Source: Bacteroidaceae bacterium (GTDB lineage Bacteria; Bacteroidota; Bacteroidia; Bacteroidales; Bacteroidaceae). Taken from it: a DNA stretch of 64,000 nt. A program made the position numbers and the translations under genes. Positions within the stretch are counted from its first letter, which is position 1. Each line of letters starts with the position of its first letter. The stretch covers positions 27,906 to 91,905 of the forward strand of contig JAFXDG010000079.1 in NCBI GenBank assembly GCA_017521285.1, given 5' to 3'. This document shows positions 1 through 8,866 of the stretch, piece after piece. The notes under the pieces were generated by a model. The model was not told where the DNA came from and made no database searches. It saw only the letters and a list, made by a program, of their open reading frames with translations.

Positions 1-1
1 T

Positions 2-1309
2 CCGAAAGCCAATGGATATCAAGCCTTGCACACAACGTTGATGAGCCCTCATGGCGATTGGATTGAGGTGCAGATTCGTAGTGAACGCATGAATGATGTG
101 GCTGAACATGGATTTGCAGCCCATTGGAAATATAAAGATGGAGGTGGAAGTGAAGATGAGGGCGAATTGGACAAGTGGCTCCATACGATTAAGGAAATAT
201 TGGATGACCCGCAACCTGATGCCATGGATTTCCTTGATACAATCAAACTGAATCTGTTTGCGTCGGAAATCTTTGTATTTACTCCGAAAGGTGAAATCAA
301 GACGATGCCTCAGAATGCTACAGCACTTGATTTTGCTTTCTCTATCCATACATTCTTGGGCAGCCATTGTATCGGAGCCAAGGTGAACCATAAACTCGTC
401 CCGCTGAGTCATCCGTTACAAAGTGGTGACCAAGTGGAAATCATCACGTCGAAAAGTCAGCATGTAACGTCAGCATGGCTCAACTTTGCCACTACGGCAA
501 AGGCCAAAAGCAAGATTATGGCCATTTTGCGTAAAGAACAACGCAATGCCCAACGCGAAGGTGAGGAGATGCTGAACGAATACTTCAAGGCACATGACAT
601 TGAAGCAAGTACAATCAATATAGAGAAGCTCTATAAATTCCATCAGAAAAAGACAAAGGAGGAATTGTTTGCCGCCATCGGACACAAAGATATTGTTTTG
701 GGGGAGGCAGACTTGGATGCCTTCCGCGAGAAGAGTTCACAAGGTAACGGATGGATCAAGTTGCTTCAATTCCCCTTTGGAAATCAAAAGAATAAGAAAG
801 GCAAGAAGGAAAAGCAACCTTCAACCACGAAGGTTGCCATCAAAGATATTGACCGCAAGAAACCTTTGTTGCTCACCGAAGAAGCAATTCAGGAGAGTTA
901 TATCATTGCCGATTGTTGTAAACCTATACCAGGTGATGATGTCTTGGGATTCATTGACGATAATAACCAGATTGTCATCCACAAGCGCCAATGTCCTGTA
1001 GCCTCACGATTGAAAAGTAGTTATGGTAATCGCATCTTGGCAGCAGAGTGGAGCACCCACAAAAAGCTTTATTTCCCTGTCAGTTTGAAATTGGAGGGTA
1101 TAGACGGAGTCGGTGTTCTCAATTCCATCACCGAAATCATATCACGACAGATGAATGTCAATATCCACCGCCTTTCCTTTGAAACAAACGATGGGATATT
1201 CGTCGGGCATATACAATTAAATGTCCACGATGTGGAAGATGTGAACACCATCTGTAAGAATCTAAAGAAGATAGAACAGATAAAAACTGTGACTCGTATA
1301 GATTGTTGA
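2..1309 (+). CDS. RelA/SpoT family (p)ppGpp synthetase/hydrolase, 3' part only
   Basis: Alarmone metabolism enzyme of the stringent response, cytosolic. The reading frame is open to the left window edge, so the N-terminal hydrolase domain and most of the synthetase domain lie outside. Visible parts in order: the end of the synthetase domain (GYQALHTTL, then EHGFAAHWKYK), a TGS domain at about nt 268-450 starting IFVFTPKG, a conserved Cys-Cys region near nt 905-1010 (ADCCKPIPGDD...HKRQCP), and a C-terminal ACT domain at about nt 1090-1300. This is the usual long Rel order. Whether it can both make and degrade (p)ppGpp cannot be judged without the missing part. It ends 47 bp before the convergent AraC gene. 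Confidence 0.93.
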   Translation, partial: PKANGYQALHTTLMSPHGDWIEVQIRSERMNDVAEHGFAAHWKYKDGGGSEDEGELDKWLHTIKEILDDPQPDAMDFLDTIKLNLFASEIFVFTPKGEIKTMPQNATALDFAFSIHTFLGSHCIGAKVNHKLVPLSHPLQSGDQVEIITSKSQHVTSAWLNFATTAKAKSKIMAILRKEQRNAQREGEEMLNEYFKAHDIEASTINIEKLYKFHQKKTKEELFAAIGHKDIVLGEADLDAFREKSSQGNGWIKLLQFPFGNQKNKKGKKEKQPSTTKVAIKDIDRKKPLLLTEEAIQESYIIADCCKPIPGDDVLGFIDDNNQIVIHKRQCPVASRLKSSYGNRILAAEWSTHKKLYFPVSLKLEGIDGVGVLNSITEIISRQMNVNIHRLSFETNDGIFVGHIQLNVHDVEDVNTICKNLKKIEQIKTVTRIDC

Positions 1310-1318
1310 GTGAAAGTG

Positions 1319-1385
1319 AGTACGGAGAGAGGGCTGGACACATCTCAGATTTTGTTCAGATTCTCTCTCGGTACTGCACGGGAGA
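1319..1385. terminator. Inverted repeat between convergent relA/spoT and araC genes
   Basis: AGTACGGAGAGAG (1319-1331) pairs with CTCTCTCGGTACT (1373-1385) at 12 of 13 positions around a 41-base loop. The right arm lies inside the last codons of the AraC gene. The position suggests a shared hairpin ending both transcripts, but there is no clean T-run, so this is tentative. Confidence 0.3.
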
Positions 1386-2210
1386 ATATCCTGTGTGCCT
1401 TTTGAAGTATCGTCCGAAGAATGAAGCGTTCGGAAAGTTTAGTGAATTGGAAATCTCCTGAACGGTCAGATCACTATTGTGTAGCTTGGTCTTAGCATCC
1501 AAAATCACAGCACTGGCAATGATGTCTGTAGCCATCTTGGAACTGACTTCGCGGCAGATTGTGCCCAAATATTTGGGAGTGATGCACAATTCACCAGCAT
1601 AGAAAGCTACGCTTCGTTCATGCGTATAATGTTCTACCAAAAGCGCCAGAAATTTTTTGAAGATAATGTTGGCTCTGCTTTGCTTTTCAGCAGGAACCTG
1701 TGGCAATTGTCGGCGGTAGAGTGCTCCCAGTGTATATAGGAGTGAGGTAAGCAGTCCTTTGCGTACTTCAGGTGAATTGCCAATCAATTCATTTCCTTCA
1801 ATGTCATAAAAGAAACGGCAGAAATTAGTAAAGAGGGTGCATTCGTCTTCTGTCAGATTAACTAATGGGTTGTATCTCATTTCGGTCATGAAGGGCAGAT
1901 TGGATCGCAATAGGTTGGTATCTGCGGCAAATGAAGGAGTGAATAAGACTATATATCCTTCAAAATCATCACTGATGGATTGTGCTTGTACGATGTGGTG
2001 AGGAATGATGGTGAGCAACGTGTTTCCTGTCACATCGTATGATGTAAGGTTCATGGAGAGACTGAGCCTTCCACGTAATCCTAATATGAAAGCTCCGTTT
2101 GTCAAACGGAAAGTGTCCTTTGTTGGTTCAAAACTTCTTTTTCCTTCGGGATAGCGGATAACCATGAAGTCCTTCTCAAGTCCGAGTGTCGGTATTATAT
2201 CATTGTTCAT
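1356..2210 (-). CDS. AraC-family transcriptional regulator
   Basis: DNA-binding regulator of 284 residues. The N-terminal two thirds is a poorly conserved sensor/arm region with no family I can name. The C-terminal ~95 residues form the two helix-turn-helix AraC domain, ending in the typical FPNASFFGRYFKRHTGYSP stretch followed by QYRERI. I chose the ATG at 2210 (MNNDIIPTL): an in-frame TTG 36 bases upstream falls inside the promoter box TACCTTTG (2244-2251), so it is unlikely to be translated. It is a single-gene unit convergent with the Rel gene; the target genes are not evident from context. Confidence 0.85.
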   Translation of the reverse strand: MNNDIIPTLGLEKDFMVIRYPEGKRSFEPTKDTFRLTNGAFILGLRGRLSLSMNLTSYDVTGNTLLTIIPHHIVQAQSISDDFEGYIVLFTPSFAADTNLLRSNLPFMTEMRYNPLVNLTEDECTLFTNFCRFFYDIEGNELIGNSPEVRKGLLTSLLYTLGALYRRQLPQVPAEKQSRANIIFKKFLALLVEHYTHERSVAFYAGELCITPKYLGTICREVSSKMATDIIASAVILDAKTKLHNSDLTVQEISNSLNFPNASFFGRYFKRHTGYSPVQYRERI

Positions 2211-2243
2211 ATAGAAAACTATTTTTCTTGTTGAAGTTTTGTG

Positions 2244-2251
2244 CAAAGGTA
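2244..2251 (-). promoter_or_regulatory. Bacteroidales -7 promoter box (araC)
   Basis: On the minus strand this reads TACCTTTG, a perfect TAnnTTTG box 34 bases upstream of the chosen AraC start. No clear -33 TTTG is seen. Confidence 0.55.
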
Positions 2252-2379
2252 CAACAATTCCTGAAAGGAGAAGAAAAACGAATTGTTTTTAAACAGTTTT
2301 TCGCATTCTTTTCAATCCCTTTATAATCCCTCTTGCAAAGGCTTCCTATATAGAACAGAAGAGTAGAAGAAGCGATGAC

Positions 2380-2751
2380 TCAAAGGCTTTCCAAGAATTT
2401 CTTTCGTTCGACAATGAATCGGATATGTGTTGCTTTACCTACTGTTTTTTCTCCCTCTTTGGCTTCAATGGTAAAGGTGAGCTTACGTCCTTTCACTTCC
2501 GTCAGAGTGGCGGTTGCTTGTATGGTGGCACCGAGCGATGATGGGGCCAGGTGTGATGTTTCGATGAATCCGCCTACTGTGGTTGAATCTTCAGGAATCA
2601 GAGAAGCAACGGCTTGCATGGCCGCATTTTCCATCAAGGCAACGAGAGCCGGTGTGGCAAACACGGGCATATCACCTGAACCTAATGCTTGGGCTGTATT
2701 GTCATTGTTGACAATGACTGAACTGGTGTGAGTCAATCCTTCGGTTAACAT
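2380..2751 (-). CDS. Thioesterase, FlK-like hotdog fold
   Basis: Small acyl-CoA thioesterase-like protein of 123 residues, the usual length for single hotdog-fold enzymes. It resembles the fluoroacetyl-CoA thioesterase (FlK) group: the stretch ATPALVALMENAA has the Thr and Glu positions, and ETSHLAPSSLG supplies the His seen in that family. The physiological substrate is unknown; general acyl-CoA hydrolysis is more likely than fluoroacetate resistance. It is the last gene of the ileS operon, 34 bp after the preceding hypothetical gene. Confidence 0.8.
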   Translation of the reverse strand: MLTEGLTHTSSVIVNNDNTAQALGSGDMPVFATPALVALMENAAMQAVASLIPEDSTTVGGFIETSHLAPSSLGATIQATATLTEVKGRKLTFTIEAKEGEKTVGKATHIRFIVERKKFLESL

Positions 2752-2785
2752 ATAAAGTCTTTGATATAAATTATGTGAGATAAAG

Positions 2786-3139
2786 CTATTTCAATGGTTG
2801 CGGGGGAGAGGATAGGGGAGAATGTATGTCTATGAGAGGGGTGTGCCATGCGTAGAGGGGGGCATCTCCAATGGGGATTGATGTGTTAGCTTCAATATTG
2901 TCTATGTATTCAGACAATGTGTGAGCATTTGATAACAAAGGGAGCTGCGCTTTGGACAAGAGTATGACAGTTCCTCCCAACCATTGTGTGAAAGGAAGCT
3001 CCTCTTTGGGGAATGGCTCGTGGCCAATGACCACTCCTTGTGACTTGTCCACATGTATAATAGAATGGGCATGTATTCTACCTTTTTCATCTATCAGGCG
3101 ATGACAAGCATAATTGTTGGTCTGTTCAGATGGAGCCAT
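2786..3139 (-). CDS. Hypothetical protein, operon member
   Basis: 117-residue protein I do not recognise with confidence. It has no signal peptide or membrane segment. The first half (RLIDEKGRIHAHSIIHVD) has a feel of the N-terminal beta-strand module of amidohydrolase-type proteins, but the rest of such an enzyme is absent. The C-terminus is proline- and serine-rich (SPLSSPPQPLK). It is supported as a gene by its tight position in the operon, 33 bp after the DUF4296 gene and 34 bp before the thioesterase gene, and by the lack of a better frame. Confidence 0.65.
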   Translation of the reverse strand: MAPSEQTNNYACHRLIDEKGRIHAHSIIHVDKSQGVVIGHEPFPKEELPFTQWLGGTVILLSKAQLPLLSNAHTLSEYIDNIEANTSIPIGDAPLYAWHTPLIDIHSPLSSPPQPLK

Positions 3140-3172
3140 AGGCAGGCATAGACGTCTCTGTTCAATACTTCC

Positions 3173-4075
3173 TTATTCTTTGGCTACTTGGAATTCCTCT
3201 TGTACGGATTCTTTGTTGGCAACGGAGGTTGTATCGGCAACAGACAGGGTATCAGTCCGATGGTATCGCATGACGGCAATGTCAGACAACAAGAGGTCGG
3301 CTACGGGAAGTACGCGGAATTCTGGTAGAGAATCGGTGCGAACTGTCTGATGCTCCGTTGATTCTTCCTTATTCTCGTAATAATATATGTGTCCATAGAT
3401 TTCCTTCAGTTGGAAACTTGAATCGCAAGCCAATGACAAAGCATACTCTCCTGAGTGGTCAATGAGGGTTGATTGTCCGATGGTATCCTTGTCGTACATT
3501 ATAGTGAGGCCCATGATTGCTCGTGAAACAGCCGTATCTCCCAAGAAATGGGCATTCAGTTTCCATACAAATGAGTCTCGCTGGTGGTAGTTGCTGTCCG
3601 GACTCAGTTTGAACACCATCTTGTTACTGATGGGTGAGGTGGTCAGACGCATCAGTCGGAAATCATCCCATACATCTACCGTATCTCCAGCTTCCGACAT
3701 CCGTTCTATCCGTTCATAGGGAGGAATGTGTGCTGCCAGTTCTTCCTTTTTGGTAGCGTATCGTGTGTTCAGATTCTTGTAGATAGCCTCCAATTCCTTC
3801 GTATGACGCATATACCAAGTGAGTGATGTGTCAAACTCAGCTTCGGTTACATTGTATTTGTCAAAGACGTACTGTTCGTACTGTTTGCGCTTGTATCCTT
3901 CTGATGATTTCAGGTCACCGGCCATGGCCTGCATCAGGTGATAGTCATAGAGCAGGTTCTCCATTTCCTTGGGTTGAATCACATGTGAAGGAACCTCTAC
4001 TGTGCATGCCGATATCCATGCAGAAGTGGCCAGGCACAAGGCAATGCGCTTTATGTCTTTGAAGAAGTGTGTCAT
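3173..4075 (-). CDS. DUF4296-type lipoprotein
   Basis: Secreted lipoprotein of about 300 residues. Starting at the ATG at 4075 gives a signal peptide ending in a lipobox with Cys at about residue 24 (WISACTVEVPS). It is followed by the DUF4296 pattern (MENLLYDYHLMQAMAGD) common in Bacteroidetes, where it recurs next to lspA. The longer open frame upstream would add 35 residues out of lspA and hide the signal peptide. Its ATG overlaps the lspA TGA as ATGA (4072-4075), which suggests translational coupling. That fits a lipoprotein produced with its own signal peptidase. Function unknown. Confidence 0.85.
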   Translation of the reverse strand: MTHFFKDIKRIALCLATSAWISACTVEVPSHVIQPKEMENLLYDYHLMQAMAGDLKSSEGYKRKQYEQYVFDKYNVTEAEFDTSLTWYMRHTKELEAIYKNLNTRYATKKEELAAHIPPYERIERMSEAGDTVDVWDDFRLMRLTTSPISNKMVFKLSPDSNYHQRDSFVWKLNAHFLGDTAVSRAIMGLTIMYDKDTIGQSTLIDHSGEYALSLACDSSFQLKEIYGHIYYYENKEESTEHQTVRTDSLPEFRVLPVADLLLSDIAVMRYHRTDTLSVADTTSVANKESVQEEFQVAKE

Positions 4076-4743
4076 ATAGCTTTCTGGGAATTGTCGGTTT
4101 CTGTATCTTTCGCTTTGTCTGCTTGTGATTCCATATTGAGGAATCGGTTGTAGAACAGCAGCAAGGCCACGATGCCACAACTGATGGCAGCATCGGCAAA
4201 GTTAAAGATGGGGCTGAAGAAGATGAAGTGTTCACCGCCTACGAAAGGCATCCATGAGGGCCAGTTGGTCTCTATCAAAGGGAAGTAGAACATATCCACA
4301 ACCTTGCCATAGAACCAAGGGGCATATCCTTCGCCTGGCGACACGAAACGGGCGACCTCATGGTAGGTGCTTTCGCTGAAGATTGCCCCATAGCATACAC
4401 AATCGATGATGTTTCCTACGGCTCCGGCCAGAATACAAGACAGACAGACGATGTATCCCACAGGTACTTCTTGTATAGCCTTCTTGCACAGTTTCCATAT
4501 ATACCATGTGATGGCCACTGCGGCTATGATGCGGAAGCTGGTCAAGAACAACTTGTCGAAGACTTCCATACCGAAGGCCATGCCCGGGTTTTCTGTGAAA
4601 TGGATGTAGAACCAGTCGGCAATGCGTATGCTTTCGCCTCGTGACATGTGGGTCTTTACCCACACTTTGATGATTTGGTCAATCAGCAGAATGGCCGTCA
4701 CGATGAGGACGGCCAATCTGCCTCTTGTAAGTAGTTGCTTCAT
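4072..4743 (-). CDS. lspA: Lipoprotein signal peptidase (signal peptidase II)
   Basis: Inner-membrane aspartic protease that cleaves prolipoprotein signal peptides. At 223 residues it is longer than the ~160-residue E. coli enzyme, as is usual in Bacteroidetes. Four hydrophobic segments are visible. The two catalytic aspartates are in GNIIDCV and FNFADAAIS. The N-terminal membrane segment carries LIDQIIKVWV, the usual D-x-x-x-K pattern. It sits between dksA and the DUF4296 gene, and a large inverted repeat occupies the 91-bp gap to dksA. It matures the many lipoproteins encoded elsewhere in the window. Confidence 0.95.
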   Translation of the reverse strand: MKQLLTRGRLAVLIVTAILLIDQIIKVWVKTHMSRGESIRIADWFYIHFTENPGMAFGMEVFDKLFLTSFRIIAAVAITWYIWKLCKKAIQEVPVGYIVCLSCILAGAVGNIIDCVCYGAIFSESTYHEVARFVSPGEGYAPWFYGKVVDMFYFPLIETNWPSWMPFVGGEHFIFFSPIFNFADAAISCGIVALLLFYNRFLNMESQADKAKDTETDNSQKAI

Positions 4744-4750
4744 GTTCTTT

Positions 4751-4832
4751 AGCTACGAGTTATAAGCTACAAGCTACGAGTTAGGTGGCATATAGTGCAC
4801 ACCTGTCACTTGTAGCTTGTTGCTCATCACTG
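4751..4832. repeat. Inverted repeat, AGCTACGAGTT type, between dksA and lspA
   Basis: The left arm (4751-4787) iterates AGCTACGAGTT and AGCTACAAGCTACGAG. The right arm (about 4799-4832) is an imperfect complement containing CTTGTAGCTTGTTGCTC. It nearly fills the intergenic gap within an operon. A half copy (ACTCGTAGCTCGTCACTCGT) is seen near 39272. Confidence 0.6.
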
Positions 4833-4834
4833 AT

Positions 4835-5212
4835 TTACTTTTTCATTTGTTTGGCCTCGATGCTGAGTGTGGCATGGGGCACGGCACGCAGGCGTTCAGC
4901 CGGAATCAGCTTGCCTGTTACGCGGCATACGCCGTATGTCTTGTTCTCGATGCGGATGAGGGCGGCTTTCAAGTCACCAATGAACTTCAATTGACGTTCG
5001 GCCAAGCGGGTTGTCTCTTCTTTGGTCATGGTGTTGCTTCCTTCTTCCAATATCTTGAACGTTGGTGATGTGTCGTCCACTCCATTGCAGTCGGTATTCA
5101 TCAACGTTGCCTTCATGGAGTCATAGTCGCGCTGGGCAAGCTCCAGTTTCTGCAGGATGATAGAACGGAACTCTTCCAGTTCGGCATCCGAGTACCTTGT
5201 TTTCTCTGACAT
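4835..5212 (-). CDS. dksA: DksA/TraR-family RNA polymerase-binding regulator
   Basis: 125-residue DksA-type protein expected to bind the secondary channel of RNA polymerase and work with ppGpp. An N-terminal helical coiled-coil region (residues ~8-75) precedes the C-terminal zinc-finger-like segment. That finger is degenerate: YGVCRVTGKLIPAERLRAVP keeps one cysteine, where classical DksA has four, so zinc is probably not bound. This cysteine-poor form is common in Bacteroidetes. It lies 27 bp downstream of ileS. It is functionally linked to the Rel protein at the left edge of the window through ppGpp. Confidence 0.88.
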   Translation of the reverse strand: MSEKTRYSDAELEEFRSIILQKLELAQRDYDSMKATLMNTDCNGVDDTSPTFKILEEGSNTMTKEETTRLAERQLKFIGDLKAALIRIENKTYGVCRVTGKLIPAERLRAVPHATLSIEAKQMKK

Positions 5213-5239
5213 GGTTTTATTAGTGTTAAAAGTTAATGA

Positions 5240-8200
5240 TTATGCCTTCTCCACGCGGGCTACCAGCTTGAAGTCGTCGAAGTCGAGTTCGGTTCCTTCT
5301 GTCACCTCGGCCAGAGTCAGTTCGTTGGCCTGTACCTGGGTGCAGATGTACTGCTTGTACTCTTCTACGGCAGCATCGGTCTGCTCGTTGTGGGTCAGTG
5401 TCACGTTTATCTTGTCTGTAATCTCAAAGCCGCTGCTCTTGCGGATGTTCTGGATGCGGTTCACCAGTTCGCGGGCGATACCTTCGCGGCGCAGTTCCTC
5501 TGTCACCTCTACCTCCAAGGCCACAGTCAGCTTGCCTTCGTTGGCAACCAGCCAGCCGGGGATATCCTCGTTGATGATCTCCACATCGGCCACCTCTACG
5601 GTGAGCGGAGCACCTTCGATAGTCAGTGTGTAGGTGCCTTCCTTCTCCAACAGGGCGATAGCTTCCTGGTCGAGCGCCTCCATGGCGGCAGCTACGGCCT
5701 TCATCTGCTTGCCGAACTTCTTACCCATCACGCGGAAGTTACACTTCACACGCTTCACGAGCAGGCCGGTAGAGCTTTCGGCAAAGTTCACCTCCTTCAC
5801 GTTCACTTCGTTCATGATGAGGTTCTTCACTGCCTCGATGTGGGCCTTTTGTTCCTCGCTTACGGTCGGTATCATGATGCACTGCAGGGGCTGACGAACC
5901 TTGATGTTCACCTTCTTGCGCAGGGCCAGTGTCATGGATGTGATGTCCTGAGCCATCTTCATGCGGGCTTCGAGGGCTTCGTCGATGAGAGCCTCGTTGC
6001 ATACGGGGAACTTGGCCAAATGGATAGATACCACGTTGTCGCGTCCGGTGGTAGCAATGAGGTCCATGTAGAGGCGGTCGGCAAAGAAGGGAGCGATGGG
6101 GGCCATCAGCTTGGCTACGGTCTCCAGACAGATGTAGAGAGTCTGGTATGCCGAGAGCTTGTCAGTAGTCATGCCTCCACCCCAGAAGCGCTTACGGCTC
6201 AAGCGCACGAACCAGTTGGAGAGGTTGTCGTTCACGAAGTCCTGTACAAGGCGGCCGGCACGTGTAGGTTCATAATCGGCCAGACAGGCATCCACTTCCT
6301 TGATGAGGGAGTTCAGTACAGACAGAATCCAGCGGTCCAGTTCGGGGCGCTCGTTCATGGGCACCTCCTCTTCGCTGTAGGTGAAGCCGTCGATGTTGGC
6401 ATACATGGCGAAGAAAGAGTATGTATTATATAAGGTACCGAAGAACTTGCGGCTTACTTCAGCCACACCATCTTCGTCGAACTTCAAGTTGTCCCAGGGA
6501 GACGAGTTGGTAATCATGTACCAGCGCAGGGGGTCGGAACCATACTTCTCAATGGCACCGAAGGGATCGACGGCATTGCCCAGTCGCTTGGACATCTTGT
6601 TGCCGTTCTTGTCCAGTACAAGGCCGTTAGAGATTACGCTCTTGTACGACACACTGTCGAATACCATCGTGGCGATGGCGTGGAGGGTGAAGAACCAGCC
6701 GCGGGTCTGGTCCACTCCTTCGGCAATGAAGTCGGCGGGGTAGTAGGAGCGGTTGTCAACAATCTCCTTGTTCTCGAAGGGGTAGTGCAGCTGCGCATAC
6801 GGCATGGCACCCGAGTCGAACCAAACGTCGATGAGGTCCAGCTCACGCTTCATGGCCTTGCCTGTGGGAGAGACAAGGATGATGTCGTCCACGTAGGGGC
6901 GGTGCAGGTCAATCTTGTCGTAGTTCTCCTGAGTGTAGAGTCCCGGCACGAAGCCTGCCTCTTTATAGGGGTTGGCCTCCATCAGTCCGGCGGCCACTGC
7001 CTTCTCCATCTCATTGTAGAGCTCTTCCACCGAGCCGATGCAGAGTTCTTCTCCCTCTTCGCTGCGCCAGATGGGCAGGGGAGTTCCCCAGTAGCGTGAG
7101 CGGCTGAGGTTCCAGTCGTTCAGGTTCTCCAGCCATTTGCCGAAGCGTCCGGTTCCGGTTGACTCGGGTTTCCAGTTGATGGTCTTGTTCAGTTCCATCA
7201 TGCGCTCCTTGGCGGCAGTCGAGCGGATGAACCAGCTGTCCAGCGGATAATAGAGGACAGGCTTGTCCGTACGCCAGCAGTGGGGGTAGTTGTGCACATG
7301 CTTCTCTATCTTGAACACCTGGTTGCCGGCCTTCAGCATCATACAGATGTAGATGTCGAGTGACTCGGCGCCGGCTGCAGCCTTCTCATCAAAGCGGCCA
7401 TCCACGGTGAACTGCGGGTCGTAGGCATTCTTCACCCAGCGGCCTTCGTACTCCTTGTAGGCAGCTGTGTCGATGCACTGTGCCACGAAGTCGGCATCCA
7501 GTTCCTCCATCAGGTAGAACTTTCCGGTGAGGTCCACCATGGGGCGGGTCTCGCCCTTCTGGTTAATCATGAACAGCGAGGGGATGCCTGCTGCACGGGC
7601 CACCTGGGCATCGTCGGCACCGAAAGTAGGTGCGATGTGAACAATACCCGTACCGTCCTCGGTAGTCACATAGTCGCCGGGGATTACCCGGAAGGCCTTC
7701 TTCTCTGCCTCTATCCACTGTCCCTTCTCATCCAGTTCCACGGGCTTCACCCAGGGGATGAGCTGCTCGTACTCCATACCTACCAGGTCGGTACCCTTGT
7801 ACTCGCCTACCACCTTGAAGGGGATAAGCTTGTCGCCCGGCTTATAGGCTTCGAGGTCAAGCCCTTCGGCCTTTTGGTTGAAGTGGGTGTAGAGGAGGGC
7901 TTTGGCCAATACCACGGTGATGGGCTGGCCTGTATATCCGTTGTAGCTCTGTACGGCCACGTAGTCAATCTTGGGTCCCACACAGAGGGCTGTGTTCGAG
8001 GGCAACGTCCAGGGAGTGGTTGTCCATGCGATGAAGTAGGGAGTTCCCCATGCGGCCATTTCGGGACGCGGGTTCTTCATCTTGAACTGTGCCACACAGG
8101 TGGTGTCCTTCACGTCGCGGTAGCATCCGGGCTGGTTCAACTCGTGTGAGCTGAGACCCGTACCTGCGGCGGGAGAGTAGGGCTGGATGGTGTATCCCTT

Positions 8201-8725
8201 GTAGAGGAGGTTCTTGCCATAGAGCTGCTTCAACAGCCACCAGAGGGTCTCGATGTAGCGGTTGTCGTAGGTGATATAGGGGTTTTCCAGGTCCACCCAG
8301 TAACCCATCTTGTGGGTCAGGTCGGTCCATTCCTTGGTGAACTTCATCACGTCAGTGCGGCAATGCGTGTTGTATTCTGCCACACTGATAGTCTTGCCAA
8401 TGTCTTCTTTTTTAATACCTCGAGCCTTTTCCACGCCCAGCTCAACGGGCAGTCCGTGGGTGTCCCATCCGGCTTTACGCTTCACTTGGTATCCCTTCAT
8501 GGTCTTGTACCGGCAGAAGGTGTCCTTGATGGTGCGTGCCATCACGTGGTGGATACCCGGCATACCGTTGGCCGAGGGGGGACCTTCGTAGAATACAAAC
8601 GAGGGGCAGCCCTCGCGCTCTGTCATACTCTTGTGGAACACGTCTGCTTCGTCCCACTGCTTCAGCACTGCCTTGTTCACCTCCGAGAGGTTCAGTTGGC
8701 TATGTTCGGCAAATCTCTTATCCAT
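5240..8725 (-). CDS. ileS: Isoleucine--tRNA ligase
   Basis: Class I aminoacyl-tRNA synthetase charging tRNA-Ile. It has 1161 residues, the longer eukaryote-like type found in Bacteroidetes. The HIGH-type motif appears as GIHH at residues 57-60 (within PPSANGMPGIHH). The KMSKS-type loop appears as NKMSKRLGN near residue 708. Between them lies the large editing (CP1) insertion, and the anticodon-binding domain follows. It is the first gene of a six-gene minus-strand operon with a TACTTTTG box 44 bases upstream of the ATG. Confidence 0.98.
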   Translation of the reverse strand: MDKRFAEHSQLNLSEVNKAVLKQWDEADVFHKSMTEREGCPSFVFYEGPPSANGMPGIHHVMARTIKDTFCRYKTMKGYQVKRKAGWDTHGLPVELGVEKARGIKKEDIGKTISVAEYNTHCRTDVMKFTKEWTDLTHKMGYWVDLENPYITYDNRYIETLWWLLKQLYGKNLLYKGYTIQPYSPAAGTGLSSHELNQPGCYRDVKDTTCVAQFKMKNPRPEMAAWGTPYFIAWTTTPWTLPSNTALCVGPKIDYVAVQSYNGYTGQPITVVLAKALLYTHFNQKAEGLDLEAYKPGDKLIPFKVVGEYKGTDLVGMEYEQLIPWVKPVELDEKGQWIEAEKKAFRVIPGDYVTTEDGTGIVHIAPTFGADDAQVARAAGIPSLFMINQKGETRPMVDLTGKFYLMEELDADFVAQCIDTAAYKEYEGRWVKNAYDPQFTVDGRFDEKAAAGAESLDIYICMMLKAGNQVFKIEKHVHNYPHCWRTDKPVLYYPLDSWFIRSTAAKERMMELNKTINWKPESTGTGRFGKWLENLNDWNLSRSRYWGTPLPIWRSEEGEELCIGSVEELYNEMEKAVAAGLMEANPYKEAGFVPGLYTQENYDKIDLHRPYVDDIILVSPTGKAMKRELDLIDVWFDSGAMPYAQLHYPFENKEIVDNRSYYPADFIAEGVDQTRGWFFTLHAIATMVFDSVSYKSVISNGLVLDKNGNKMSKRLGNAVDPFGAIEKYGSDPLRWYMITNSSPWDNLKFDEDGVAEVSRKFFGTLYNTYSFFAMYANIDGFTYSEEEVPMNERPELDRWILSVLNSLIKEVDACLADYEPTRAGRLVQDFVNDNLSNWFVRLSRKRFWGGGMTTDKLSAYQTLYICLETVAKLMAPIAPFFADRLYMDLIATTGRDNVVSIHLAKFPVCNEALIDEALEARMKMAQDITSMTLALRKKVNIKVRQPLQCIMIPTVSEEQKAHIEAVKNLIMNEVNVKEVNFAESSTGLLVKRVKCNFRVMGKKFGKQMKAVAAAMEALDQEAIALLEKEGTYTLTIEGAPLTVEVADVEIINEDIPGWLVANEGKLTVALEVEVTEELRREGIARELVNRIQNIRKSSGFEITDKINVTLTHNEQTDAAVEEYKQYICTQVQANELTLAEVTEGTELDFDDFKLVARVEKA

Positions 8726-8768
8726 GCGCTTTATAGTTATTTTTGTTACCTTTCGTTAATTAAAGGCG

Positions 8769-8776
8769 CAAAAGTA
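8769..8776 (-). promoter_or_regulatory. Bacteroidales -7 promoter box (ileS operon)
   Basis: Minus-strand TACTTTTG matches TAnnTTTG. A TTTG element lies somewhat too far upstream (about 24 bases instead of 19-21). It suggests that ileS is transcribed independently of the dnaJ-like gene upstream. Confidence 0.5.
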
Positions 8777-8866
8777 CTCAAAATATTTGAGAGACGGAAG
8801 CAAACTGACTGAAAATGTGTTAAGGGACACTTTTCTCTGTCCTTTGGCTTGTGTGGGATGGGGTTT

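Noticed and set aside
5390-6433. 347-residue open frame antisense to ileS
   Set aside because: A mirror of ileS codon use (His/Val/Leu-rich) with no domain; overlaps the certain synthetase gene.
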